Shown here piece after piece: positions 51,724 through 61,221 of a DNA stretch of 64,000 nt. Made by a program: the position numbers and the translations under genes. Under the pieces are notes generated by a model. It did no database searches and had not been told where the DNA came from. It saw only the letters and a program-made list of their open reading frames with translations. Origin of the DNA: Anabaena lutea FACHB-196 (lineage in GTDB: Bacteria; Cyanobacteriota; Cyanobacteriia; Cyanobacteriales; Nostocaceae). The stretch spans positions 62,001 to 126,000 of the forward strand of contig NZ_JACJST010000014.1 of assembly GCF_014698305.1 (NCBI RefSeq), in the 5' to 3' direction. Within the stretch, counting starts at the first letter, position 1. Each line of letters opens with the position of its first letter.

Positions 51724-52511
51724 AATTATTTAACCCTAATTTGGCTGTTGAGAACTCACATACTAAGGGACTTCCAAATAAAAAAATCCCCAATGTGTAG
51801 GGTGGGTTACGCTACGCTCTAGCGTTCGCACAGCGTGTGCTTTGCACTTAGCCTGTCCCGCATAGCTATACCCAGCATTATCCCCTAAATTTATGGTGGG
51901 TTACGGACTACCGTCCTAACCTACGATTTTTGGGTAATTTATTTTTTGGTGTTTCCTAATCAGTAAAAATAAACCTTGGATCGAAAAATCAACCCAAGGT
52001 CTACGTTTTGCTTTCACTTCCACTCCTTTGCAAATTCAGACTTTTTGACCTCAGATATTTGCCAAAGGCATTAATTTGTGGAAATTGTGCATGAATGCAT
52101 GAATATTTAATCTCTAACCTCACACCTACACACTCGATTTTCATCAAATTCCTGAAAACAAGTACACAACTTTAGAGAAATGGCATATTTACTCTAAAAT
52201 CTACTCTTAATTTATTTGAACAAATAGAAAAAGTTATCGTTCGCCAGCAATAATTAAATACTAATTTTTCTCACTCTTAAGGTGTAGGTTATCTAAAAAA
52301 TAAATCATGTATTTTGTATAAGTAATTAGGCGGAATTGAAAAGGTGAATTTGAGAGTAAAAACCTCTGTTTTGGTAAGATTTTGGTAATAGTTTAAATAG
52401 CTGATGAAATACCTGACAGCCCAGAGCCTAATCTGGGCTTGTTTGATTAATTTACAAAAAGATACACTCCAGATTAGCATCTCAACTCTTCCTTAGGATA
52501 TACCTGAGATA
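51724..52511. other. Long intergenic region with short palindromic repeats
   Basis: This 788-bp gap has no convincing gene. It holds GTAGGGTGGGTTACG-type repeats around 51797-51860 and 51893-51925, and a stem ACCTTGG/CCAAGGT at 51973-52000. AT-rich DNA follows that should contain the promoter of the ATP-grasp gene. A 63-codon frame at 52289-52480 has no supporting features. Confidence 0.55.
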
Positions 52512-54143
52512 ATGAGTCAGAATTGGGATCTAGTCAGGGTATGGGTTATGGTAACAATAAATATTTCTGAGTTAGAGCAGGTTGATAAGTTTCGCAATTT
52601 ACAATTAACTTTACGCGATCGCTGGAAAACAAGCGAGCTATTTGACAACAGCGAAGCGGATATCTTAATTATCCCCTCTTTAAGCATCGACCAACGGGAA
52701 CTACAAAAGGTAGAAGGTTGTGAACATTATGAAGAAAGATTGCTATTTTCTTTAATCCGCTTACGAAACCCTCGCACGCGGTTAATTTATATTACCTCTA
52801 TTCCCCTACATCCCAGTATTATCGATTACTATCTACAACTTCTGCCAGGAATCCCATTTTCCCATGCTCGTAATCGCTTATTACTACTTTCGACTTATGA
52901 TTCTTCCCTTAAACCTCTAAGTCAAAAGATTTTAGAACGTCCTCGCTTAATAGAACGAATTCGCCAAGCTTTACGTTTAGATAAAGCTTTTATGACTTGT
53001 TACAATTCCACATTTTGGGAAGCTGAATTATCACTACAATTAGGTGTACCCCTTTATGCGGCTGCACCAGATTTGCAGATTTGGGGGACAAAAAGTGGAG
53101 GAAGGCAAATTTTTGGACAAAGCGATGTTCCTCATCCAGATGGTAGCGAATTAATTGGCAATTTCCCAGATTTAGCCATAGCAGCGGCTGATTTATGGGA
53201 ACGTCAACCGACATTAAAACGGATGGTAGTGAAGCTAAATGAGGGGATTTCTGGGGAAGGAAATGCACTATTGGATCTCCGCCCATTGATAGATGTTGCA
53301 CCCGGTCAAGGTTCTCATGGTGAAAGAGTAGCAGCAATTAGCGATCGCTTCTCAACTATGCGCTTCCAAGCCCCACAAGAAACTTGGGCAAATTTCTCTC
53401 AACGTATCCCAGAGTTAGGTGCAATAGTTGAAGCATTTGTAGAAGGAGAAATCAAGCGTTCTCCCAGTGTGCAAGGACGCATTACACCAGCTGGAGAAGT
53501 AGAAATCCTCTCCACCCATGACCAAATTCTCGGTGGCCCAGACGGACAAATTTATCTGGGTTGTCGCTTTCCCGCAGATGCCAGCTATCGATTACAATTG
53601 CAAGAATTAGGCTTAAAAGTTGGCAAACAACTGGCACAAAAAGGCGCATTAGAAAGATTTGGTGTTGATTTTGTCACAGTTGATCAAGGTAATGGTAAGT
53701 GGGATATTCAAGCAATTGAAATTAACCTCCGCAAAGGTGGAACTACTCACCCTTTTATGACTTTGAAATTATTAACTAATGGCAACTATGACCTATCCAC
53801 TGGCTTATTTTATAGCCAGCAAGGACGAGCTAAATATTACATTGCTACAGACAACTTACAAAAAGACCGTTATCGGGGATTATTACCTAACGATTTAATG
53901 GATATCATCGCCCATCACAGATTACATTTTGATAGCGGAACCGAGACAGGTACAGTATTTCATCTTATGGGTTGCCTTTCCCAATTCGGCAAGTTGGGAT
54001 TAACCAGTATTGGTGATTCTCCCCAACAAGCGGAAGATATATATAACAAAGTTATCGAAGTTCTCGATCAAGAAACTAGCGGCGACAATAATAGTTATAG
54101 CCTGTTTTCAGATTTTGCTTTTCCCATTGCTGGGGATGTCTAA
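52512..54143 (+). CDS. PGM1-related ATP-grasp peptide ligase-like protein
   Basis: The 543-residue protein has an N-terminal domain (about 20-180; ITSIPLHPSIIDYYLQLLPG, SHARNRLLLLS) and an ATP-grasp domain (about 190-430). In the latter, VVKLNEGISGEGNALL is the ATP-binding loop, GAIVEAFVEGEIKRSPSV a central strand, and RFGVDFVTVDQ with AIEINLRKGGTTHP the Mg-binding E-x-N. This resembles PGM1-type ligases that form amide bonds with carboxylate acceptors. The start may be ATG 52512 or ATG 52548 (MVTINISELE). It lies upstream of dapL on the same strand but a repeat-filled gap separates them. Confidence 0.75.
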   Translation: MSQNWDLVRVWVMVTINISELEQVDKFRNLQLTLRDRWKTSELFDNSEADILIIPSLSIDQRELQKVEGCEHYEERLLFSLIRLRNPRTRLIYITSIPLHPSIIDYYLQLLPGIPFSHARNRLLLLSTYDSSLKPLSQKILERPRLIERIRQALRLDKAFMTCYNSTFWEAELSLQLGVPLYAAAPDLQIWGTKSGGRQIFGQSDVPHPDGSELIGNFPDLAIAAADLWERQPTLKRMVVKLNEGISGEGNALLDLRPLIDVAPGQGSHGERVAAISDRFSTMRFQAPQETWANFSQRIPELGAIVEAFVEGEIKRSPSVQGRITPAGEVEILSTHDQILGGPDGQIYLGCRFPADASYRLQLQELGLKVGKQLAQKGALERFGVDFVTVDQGNGKWDIQAIEINLRKGGTTHPFMTLKLLTNGNYDLSTGLFYSQQGRAKYYIATDNLQKDRYRGLLPNDLMDIIAHHRLHFDSGTETGTVFHLMGCLSQFGKLGLTSIGDSPQQAEDIYNKVIEVLDQETSGDNNSYSLFSDFAFPIAGDV

Positions 54144-54221
54144 GTAATACCAATTCAAAATTCAACATATTCCCAAGGGGTAGATGTTGGTAAGGTTTAA
54201 TATCGTGTTTGGTTAAAAACC

Positions 54222-54491
54222 AGGACTTACGCAAAATATCTCTCAAACCCTCTTTTCTTTGTGTCCTTTGCGTCTTTCCTTACGGTTCCGTAAGAGGATG
54301 TCTGAAAACTTTTTCGTGTGGGATCTAACACTTGTAGATCCTCCTAAATCCTCCTTAAAAAAGAGGACTTTGAGTAATTTATCCCCCCTGGGAAAGGGGG
54401 GTGAGGGGGGATCTTGATCAATTCTGATACTTCTCAGACATCCTCTAAGGGATACGCAGTTCGTTTTTCCCGTTAGTCTTGCGTAAGTCCT
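54222..54491 (+). mobile_element. Inverted-repeat element D interrupted by repeat A
   Basis: AGGACTTACGCAA (54222-54234) and TTGCGTAAGTCCT (54479-54491) are exact inverted repeats. AAAAAC occurs outside both ends, a possible target duplication. Removing repeat A copy 3 and its TAA duplication leaves about 115 bp, a small non-coding element whose terminal sequence is common in cyanobacterial genomes. Confidence 0.7.
54294..54445 (+). mobile_element. MITE-like repeat A, copy 3
   Basis: This 152-bp copy has ends GAGGATGTCTGAAAA and TTCTCAGACATCCTC and is flanked by TAA on both sides (54291-54293 and 54446-54448). It is inserted in element D. Relative to copies 1 and 2 it is more diverged inside, so it may be older. 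Confidence 0.85.
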
Positions 54492-54590
54492 AAAAACTTA
54501 CAATTAAGACTGATGGTTTAAGTTTTTTTGATAAGTAATTAAGTGAACATGATATAAGCTGATAAAAGTGCATTTTTTTCAATATCTAAT

Positions 54591-55826
54591 ATGGCAACTA
54601 TTAACGACAACTACCTGAAGCTAAAAGCCGGTTATCTATTTCCCGAAATTGGTCGCCGGGTAAATGCTTTTGCACAAGCCAATCCTGATGCTAAAATCAT
54701 CCGGTTGGGGATTGGTGATGTTACCGAACCTTTGCCAGAAGCTTGCCGCACAGCTATGATTAAAGCTGTAGAAGATATGGGCGATCGCACAACTTTCAAA
54801 GGCTATGGCCCAGAACAAGGTTATGCTTGGTTACGGGAGAAAATTGCCGCTCATGATTTCCAAGCCAGGGGAGCAGCAATAGAAGCTGATGAAATCTTCA
54901 TTTCCGACGGTTCCAAGTGCGATAACGGCAATATTCTCGATATTTTTGGTCATGATAACACCATAGCCGTAACTGACCCAGTTTACCCTGTGTACGTCGA
55001 TACTAACGTCATGGCGGGAAACACCGGGAACGCCAACGATAAAGGCGAATTTGACGGTTTAGTTTATCTCCCTGTCACCGCTGAAAACAACTTTACCGCA
55101 CAAATTCCTTCCCAAAAAGTTGACTTAATTTATCTCTGCTTCCCCAACAACCCCACAGGCGCAACTGCCACCAAAGAACACCTAAAAGCTTGGGTAGATT
55201 ACGCAAAAGCCAACGGTTCAATCATCTTTTTTGACGCTGCTTACGAAGCTTATATCACCGATTCTTCCCTTCCCCACTCGATTTACGAGATTGAAGGTGC
55301 AAGAGATTGTGCGATCGAGTTTCGTTCCTTTTCTAAAAATGCCGGCTTTACCGGTACACGTTGCGCTTTAAGCGTCGTTCCCAAAACACTCACAGCTAAA
55401 GCCGCTGATGGTTCCAATGTAGAACTGTGGAAGTTGTGGAACCGCCGCCAGTCTACCAAATTTAATGGCGTTTCTTACATTGTCCAACGGGGTGCGGAAG
55501 CGGTTTATTCTGAAGAAGGACAAGCGCAAATTAAAGCTTTGGTAAGCTTCTATTTAGAAAATGCCAAAATCATTCGGGAGCAATTAACAGCCGCTGGTTT
55601 ATCAGTTTATGGTGGCGTAAATGCACCTTACGTTTGGGTGAAAACTCCTCATGGTTTATCCAGTTGGGAATTTTTCGATAAGCTGCTAGAAACTGTAAAT
55701 GTTGTGGGAACTCCTGGTTCTGGTTTTGGTGCTGCGGGTGAAGGTTATTTCCGCATTTCTGCATTTAATAGTCGGGAAAATGTGGAAGAAGCAATGAAAC
55801 GCATTACTGAAAAGTTTAAGGTTTAG
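54591..55826 (+). CDS. LL-diaminopimelate aminotransferase DapL
   Basis: The 411-residue PLP enzyme converts tetrahydrodipicolinate directly to LL-diaminopimelate in lysine and peptidoglycan synthesis, the route used by cyanobacteria and plants. Landmarks are [37 protein letters not shown], and the PLP-lysine segment [14 protein letters not shown]. The C-terminal [17 protein letters not shown] is also diagnostic. The length is normal. It is preceded by the nested repeats A and D. Confidence 0.96.
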   Translation: MATINDNYLKLKAGYLFPEIGRRVNAFAQANPDAKIIRLGIGDVTEPLPEACRTAMIKAVEDMGDRTTFKGYGPEQGYAWLREKIAAHDFQARGAAIEADEIFISDGSKCDNGNILDIFGHDNTIAVTDPVYPVYVDTNVMAGNTGNANDKGEFDGLVYLPVTAENNFTAQIPSQKVDLIYLCFPNNPTGATATKEHLKAWVDYAKANGSIIFFDAAYEAYITDSSLPHSIYEIEGARDCAIEFRSFSKNAGFTGTRCALSVVPKTLTAKAADGSNVELWKLWNRRQSTKFNGVSYIVQRGAEAVYSEEGQAQIKALVSFYLENAKIIREQLTAAGLSVYGGVNAPYVWVKTPHGLSSWEFFDKLLETVNVVGTPGSGFGAAGEGYFRISAFNSRENVEEAMKRITEKFKV

Positions 55827-55840
55827 GTTTAGTAAGTTTT

Positions 55841-55857
55841 GGTGGGCAATGCCCACC
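55841..55857. terminator. GC-rich palindrome GGTGGGCAATGCCCACC
   Basis: A perfect 8-bp inverted repeat with a one-base centre lies exactly in the 35-bp gap between the convergent ends of dapL and the next minus-strand gene. It is the third copy of this palindrome in the window. Confidence 0.6.
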
Positions 55858-55861
55858 CTGC

Positions 55862-57253
55862 TTAAACCAGTGCAGTTCCCTTCATGAAATCTGCTTTAGG
55901 AATCTCTAATAACTCTAAAATAGTTGGAGCAATAGAACACAGAGAAATTTTACCCTCATGAATCGAATGCTTACAGCTTGGCTTACGAATCCATAAAATA
56001 CCATCTGGGTGATGCATTCCGCTTTTTATATCTTCTATTTGGTAAAAAATATCAAAGAATGGGATTGATTTTTTGCTGTTGGCAATATTCAAAATTGCAT
56101 TTTGTGGTATTTCTTCAAAAATTCCACAGCCACCGAAAATATCGTTACCATTGCGTCTTAATCGCATTATCTGACGCTGATTTATTTGTAAATTTATCAG
56201 TTTTTGTTCTGCTTCAGTTGCATCTTGTTCATTTTCAAACCTGACATGAAATTCTTCAGCCATGACTGGAGAGCAAATATAATTACTCTTCACACCTGCA
56301 AAATCTAAGAGACTTTCAAACTTACGCGGCCTACAAAGACGTTTTCCTCCAGTTTCCTCATAGGTAAAACAAGGTTGTTGACTTAAAGCTGTAGATAAAA
56401 TAAAAGTAGTCTTATCATCTGATAAATTCAGAAATTTACCTATCAGTTTATCCATTTCTTGATAGCCATACAAAATTGCATTTTCATATTCAATCTGTTC
56501 TTTTACTGATGGTTTGATTTGAAATTTATCTGGCTCCATATTCCGCCAGTACATATGTTGAAAATGGGCTGTACTATTAATAAAAAAAGTAGAAAACCGC
56601 GGACGAATTTTGTGATAGTAGGAGCGAAATAAATCAAACTGAAGCTTGTCTGCGATAGTTGCACGTTGCCAACGGTATTTTCCTGTGATTTTCTCACGAA
56701 TTAATTGTTGGATAATAGCACTAATTGTATCTAGTGAAAGTCCATGATTCTTCATAAAGTCCAGAAACCTCAGATAATCTCCAGTATTAAGGGGAACAGA
56801 ATCATTTGTGTGTTCCTGGACTTGTTTTTGAACAAATCGGAAATATAGCAATAATTCTTCAGAATTTGGAGTAATTTTTGTACTCCAAAAATCGGGCATG
56901 ATATAACCATTTAATGAGGGATTGTAGCTAATGTTCATACTGCCACAAATCCAAACTTTTAATCCTGCATCTGAAAGAATATCCCAAATCGATTTTGACT
57001 TGAGTTTATATCCCTCATCCAGAAGAAATACTTGATGTTCACTATAAGGGACACCAGAATGTACTGTCACCCATTGAATCCAAGGTTCTAAATATGGTGG
57101 TTCTTCTTCTGCATCGGTTATATAAACTTCTGATTCTTCATAGAGTCTCTGGAAGTTAGGTAACTTTCCTTCTTGAATAAATCTTTCAATTAATGAAGGG
57201 CAAAGCTCATTAAATTCCAGTAATATAACAGATTTATCTGAATTCATAGTCAA
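55862..57253 (-). CDS. Alkaline-phosphatase-superfamily protein of exopolysaccharide locus
   Basis: The 463-residue protein resembles the type I phosphodiesterase/alkaline phosphatase fold: SVILLEFNELCPSLIERFIQEGKLPNF, AEEEPPYLEPWIQWVTVHSG, LDEGYKLKSKSIWDILSDAGLKVW and MHHPDGILWIR. The first metal-binding Asp of the family appears as Asn/Glu (LEFNEL), so classical catalysis may be altered. It is the first gene from the window side of a minus-strand glycan locus and is followed after 114 bp by a GT2 gene. It may modify the glycan with or remove phosphate-type groups; this is inference. Confidence 0.65.
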   Translation of the reverse strand: MTMNSDKSVILLEFNELCPSLIERFIQEGKLPNFQRLYEESEVYITDAEEEPPYLEPWIQWVTVHSGVPYSEHQVFLLDEGYKLKSKSIWDILSDAGLKVWICGSMNISYNPSLNGYIMPDFWSTKITPNSEELLLYFRFVQKQVQEHTNDSVPLNTGDYLRFLDFMKNHGLSLDTISAIIQQLIREKITGKYRWQRATIADKLQFDLFRSYYHKIRPRFSTFFINSTAHFQHMYWRNMEPDKFQIKPSVKEQIEYENAILYGYQEMDKLIGKFLNLSDDKTTFILSTALSQQPCFTYEETGGKRLCRPRKFESLLDFAGVKSNYICSPVMAEEFHVRFENEQDATEAEQKLINLQINQRQIMRLRRNGNDIFGGCGIFEEIPQNAILNIANSKKSIPFFDIFYQIEDIKSGMHHPDGILWIRKPSCKHSIHEGKISLCSIAPTILELLEIPKADFMKGTALV

Positions 57254-57367
57254 TCCTAAATAAACTAATCATGACGAATTGCTCAGAGTTTACATGAAAA
57301 AATAAATACATATTTTTTCCTATTTGGAAAAACATAAATATCTAAAGTTGATATGTTTTTCTATAAT

Positions 57368-58510
57368 TTACCAACCACTAATTTTTAAAATGTTATGACG
57401 AAAATTTTGGTAAGCATATCCTGCAAAATGTGCAATCAGCATTGTTGTTAACGATACTACACAAAAAAACCAACAACTCAAAGTGGAAGGTAATTGATGT
57501 TCGACACCCCGCCAAATTTCTTTACTAAAATTTTTACTAAATTTGCTAGTTACTCGTAATCCTTCTAGTATTATTGACAACAAACCTACTAGAATTAAAG
57601 CTTTAAAAAAAGGTTGTAAAAATTGTACAAAAAAACTAATTATTCCCATGATAATAGTTCCAGAAATTACCACAAATGGTAATTTACCTCGAATTGGTGA
57701 ATATTTAGGATGCTTTACATCTGTCAGATATCGACCTCTTCCATACTTAAAATATTGAATTAACAGAGATTTCCATGTATTTCTGGGATAATACCAGACT
57801 TTAATTTTAGAACTCACATAAACTGCTCCGTAAGTTTTACCCATTAAGTTCTGCTGCACTCCAGTATCTTGACTCGGTATTTGATTCATATCAACAAACA
57901 ACTTCTGCAACCTCAGATTCAATTCAGCATCTTCATTCGTTGTTGCGTCAGTGCTGTATCCGGATACTGTTTGCAGCGTTTTTCTCCAGAAACATCCAAG
58001 GAAAAGTGTGTCAGCATAGCCATCATAATCAGGATTACGATGCTTTGCACTTCCCCCTCCTAAAAAACTTTTTGATGCTAGTGCTACTCCTGCTTGAAAA
58101 GGTGTTTTAGCAGCAAAACGAGTTGCTCCACCAATATTGAGTGCTTGCGATTCCAGGAGTAGTTCCACACATCTTTCAATGTAATCAGAGGCATAATCTG
58201 AGTGAGCGTCTGCTCTGAGGAAAATATCACCTGTACAATGTAGCAAAATTAAATTGAGACCCGCAGATTGAACTTTTTGAGGATTATGCAAAAGTCGCAC
58301 TCGTGAATCTTCAGTTGAGAGATGTTGAATGATATCCTGAGTACCATCAGTGCTACCACCATCTGCAATCATAACTTCAACCAAATTTGGATAAAGTGTT
58401 GCTAGAAATGAGTACACAAGTTTTTCTATATAATGTGCTTCATTATAAACAGGAATAGCAATAGAAACAGAGGGTGAAATTACTTGTTTTACTGATGTTC
58501 TCGATTCCAT
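57368..58510 (-). CDS. Family 2 glycosyltransferase with C-terminal membrane segments
   Basis: The 380-residue protein has the GT-A core SVSIAIPVYNEAHYIEKL, IADGGSTDGTQDI, ADAHSDYAS and TNEDAELNLRLQKL, followed by a C-terminal part with about three membrane helices (about 278-300, 305-325, 345-370). It should build or extend a polysaccharide at the inner membrane. I use ATG 58510 with AAGGGG upstream; a TTG at 58531 would add seven residues. It belongs to the glycan locus with the following GT4 gene, 58 bp away. Confidence 0.9.
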   Translation of the reverse strand: MESRTSVKQVISPSVSIAIPVYNEAHYIEKLVYSFLATLYPNLVEVMIADGGSTDGTQDIIQHLSTEDSRVRLLHNPQKVQSAGLNLILLHCTGDIFLRADAHSDYASDYIERCVELLLESQALNIGGATRFAAKTPFQAGVALASKSFLGGGSAKHRNPDYDGYADTLFLGCFWRKTLQTVSGYSTDATTNEDAELNLRLQKLFVDMNQIPSQDTGVQQNLMGKTYGAVYVSSKIKVWYYPRNTWKSLLIQYFKYGRGRYLTDVKHPKYSPIRGKLPFVVISGTIIMGIISFFVQFLQPFFKALILVGLLSIILEGLRVTSKFSKNFSKEIWRGVEHQLPSTLSCWFFCVVSLTTMLIAHFAGYAYQNFRHNILKISGW

Positions 58511-58568
58511 ATGTTTATACCCCTTATTCAAATGTTGTTAAAAGTAAAAATTGCATATTTATTGAAAC

Positions 58569-59711
58569 TTACAAACCTGTGAGAATTTGCTCACTAATAT
58601 CTTTGTAGAGTTTCAGCAATACCTTTGATTCTTGTTCCCAATTGTATGTTTCTATTATTGCTTGTCTAGCATTGTCACCCATCTGTTTTGCTTCATGGGG
58701 ATGATTAATTACCCATTGGATTGCAGTAGCAATTGCTTGAGGATTTTGAGGATCAACACAAATGCCGCATTGGTTACTTTCAATGATTTTTTTCCACAAA
58801 GGAAAATTAGAAGCAATCACAGGAATGCCAGCACACATATACTCGAACATCTTCACTGGAAGTGAATCTAATAAACTAACTGTTGGATGTAACAAAACCA
58901 AACCTGCCATTGATTTTGCTAAAGTTTGAGCTACTTCCTTTCTACCAAGCCACCCTAATTCTTTGACATTTGCCCATCCAGTCATACTCACTGCTTTTTT
59001 TTGTTGATCGGGATATGCAAACTTACCACCCAGCAGCAAACAATTATCCGTTTTCCCAATAGCTTCTATCATTTCAAAAATCCCTCGCGTTTCTGTAATC
59101 GAGCCTACATAACAGACAACGGCTTCCTTTTGCTCCCAACTGGTGTTTGTTAAGGATAATTCATCGAGGAGCGGATAATTATTAACATTGACCGCAAAAC
59201 ACCCTAGTTTTAAAAAACGATCACAGATGAATGGCGTTGCTGCCACAATAGCAGTGAAGCGTTTCGCTGCAAAATTTTCTAATTTTTCAACAGGCCAACT
59301 AATCATCCTCCGCCAAATTTTAGGAATCCAGTATTTGCTCAAAATATCTCTTGGCACATCTTCATGAATATCGTATATAACTTTTTTACCTTGATTGAGT
59401 AATAGAAGTCCAAGTGGAATTAATTCCGGATCGTGGAAATGATAAATATCTGCTTGAATTGCCAAAGCCTGTTGATAAACGTGCCAAACCGTTTTAGTCA
59501 TACGTAATAAACGGTTTTGCTTTATTTTTGGAACAGAATGAAGGTGAATTTCTTCTATAACTTCATTTGGTGCATCATTAGCCACTAGATGTGTTTCGTA
59601 ACCTGCACCAACTAAAGTAGAACATTCTTTAACATAAATACGTGTATCTTGGTAAGGATGAACTGATGTGAGATGGCAAACTCTAATTGGCTTTTTTTGT
59701 TTTTCCAACAT
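58569..59711 (-). CDS. Family 4 glycosyltransferase
   Basis: The 380-residue protein has a GT-B layout: VCHLTSVHPYQDTRIYVKEC, YHFHDPELIPLGLLLL, IYDIHEDVPRDI, then the nucleotide-sugar domain with VVCYVGSITETRGIFEMIEAI and MFEYMCAGIPVIASNFPLWKKII. The conserved E-x7-E-like pattern falls in the FEYMCAGIPVIAS segment. It likely adds a sugar to the exopolysaccharide repeat unit. It is in the same minus-strand locus as the GT2, polymerase and AsnB genes. Confidence 0.9.
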   Translation of the reverse strand: MLEKQKKPIRVCHLTSVHPYQDTRIYVKECSTLVGAGYETHLVANDAPNEVIEEIHLHSVPKIKQNRLLRMTKTVWHVYQQALAIQADIYHFHDPELIPLGLLLLNQGKKVIYDIHEDVPRDILSKYWIPKIWRRMISWPVEKLENFAAKRFTAIVAATPFICDRFLKLGCFAVNVNNYPLLDELSLTNTSWEQKEAVVCYVGSITETRGIFEMIEAIGKTDNCLLLGGKFAYPDQQKKAVSMTGWANVKELGWLGRKEVAQTLAKSMAGLVLLHPTVSLLDSLPVKMFEYMCAGIPVIASNFPLWKKIIESNQCGICVDPQNPQAIATAIQWVINHPHEAKQMGDNARQAIIETYNWEQESKVLLKLYKDISEQILTGL

Positions 59712-59819
59712 TTTTATAGGAAGTTAATACATTATTTAAATTGGAGAATTACCCTAAATTTCCTTCCAGCTTATAGCTCTAATGTCTAGCCTGTTAGTTT
59801 TTATTTCAAGATTTATTAG

Positions 59820-61076
59820 TCATAAATTTACAGTGCTTTTGCATAATCTCTTTAATGCTATTCCGAAATTAACAAATATAGCATATAAACCTAAAGGGTG
59901 TCTAAATATTAAAATTTGGATAACATTAAAAATTAAAAGGCTATTAAAAAAAATGCACTCATAATCATTGACAGATTTCCATGAATTTAAAAATTGTTTT
60001 ACGCAGAAAATGACTAAACCCAAATAAGCAAAAAAAGTGAGAAATCCAAAATCTTGAAATGCGGCTAAAAAATTGTGTATGTATGTACCCCTTCCACTAT
60101 CTAGAGTTCGTTCTGAGTAATTACCAAAAATAGGGTTGTTGATTATATCTTTAATACCTGATGCATAGAAATCCATTCTCAAATCTAAAGAACCATCTGA
60201 GCCTGTCTCTACTGCTGAAAGATTTCTATTCGACAATAAATTGTATTCTATCATCATATTATTGAAACTATCGGCAAACGTAGAAAATAAAATTAGCGAT
60301 GAAATTATGATAAATAATAAAATAAACTTTTTATTCCTCAATGTCACTAATAAGCAATAAAGCATATATGTACTAACTATAATAAAAGAAAAAAATGATG
60401 CTCTTGAACTATTGAAGAATAGAATAATAATAGATGAAACCAATATTGAAAAGACCACTATTAACCGTACTAATTGATTAGTATATTTTGCATTTCTCGA
60501 AAGAAAGCTAAATTTTGGCAATCCTTTTAAAGTTGATATTCTGGCAGTTATTGCTATTGATACAAGCGCAAATGTATCACCAATATATTGATAAACGCCA
60601 GCGAATTTGGGATTATTTACACCATAAATAGATTGAAAATATATAGGGTCTATTTTAGAAATTATAAAATAGCTAATGATTGTCCATATGATGAAAAGCA
60701 AGCTCGAAAAATATGGTTTTTGAGAAATTTGTACAAAGTTTATACTGAATGCAAGTGCCATAAAACAATATGATAAAGCAACTATATCGCTATCTGAACC
60801 TGGAGTAGCAAAGTAACTATAACTAATTACTAAATTCATAAGAGTCCAAGAAAAAAAGGCAAATAAAAAGAATGAAAAAATGGGAAATAACTTAGATTTT
60901 GATTTAACTCTTAAAAAAAACAAAAATATTAGAATATTGGAGGCAAGAAGAGAAATTAAATAATAAATATTTCTTAATAGAAGGATACTTTCATCTTCGT
61001 AGTAAAAATAAAAGGGGAGAAATATTATTATAAATAATAATACTAAGATGCTGAACAAGGAGTAAAAAATCTTCAT
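59820..61076 (-). CDS. O-antigen ligase/polymerase (Wzy-like) membrane protein
   Basis: The 418-residue protein has about ten to eleven hydrophobic segments and a large loop before the last helices (about residues 270-330; SLDLRMDFYASGIKDIINNPIFGNYSE), where Wzy/WaaL proteins place their catalytic loop. The AT-rich composition is stronger than in neighbouring genes, which is common for polymerases and may reflect transfer. It probably polymerises or ligates repeat units made by the neighbouring glycosyltransferases. Confidence 0.8.
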   Translation of the reverse strand: MKIFYSLFSILVLLFIIIFLPFYFYYEDESILLLRNIYYLISLLASNILIFLFFLRVKSKSKLFPIFSFFLFAFFSWTLMNLVISYSYFATPGSDSDIVALSYCFMALAFSINFVQISQKPYFSSLLFIIWTIISYFIISKIDPIYFQSIYGVNNPKFAGVYQYIGDTFALVSIAITARISTLKGLPKFSFLSRNAKYTNQLVRLIVVFSILVSSIIILFFNSSRASFFSFIIVSTYMLYCLLVTLRNKKFILLFIIISSLILFSTFADSFNNMMIEYNLLSNRNLSAVETGSDGSLDLRMDFYASGIKDIINNPIFGNYSERTLDSGRGTYIHNFLAAFQDFGFLTFFAYLGLVIFCVKQFLNSWKSVNDYECIFFNSLLIFNVIQILIFRHPLGLYAIFVNFGIALKRLCKSTVNL

Positions 61077-61221
61077 CTATTTTCAGAAAAAATAAATTTA
61101 TTCACTTGAAAAGTTCAAATCTAGAAAGCATATTCAAATATTTTCTTTAGAAAATAAATGAAGCTTGTATGTACTAACCGAATAAAATAGTCATATAAAG
61201 TTATATTTTTTATCTATAACT

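Noticed and set aside
52289-52480. 63-codon frame in the long gap before the ATP-grasp gene
   Set aside because: No ribosome binding site, no recognisable domain and high AT content.
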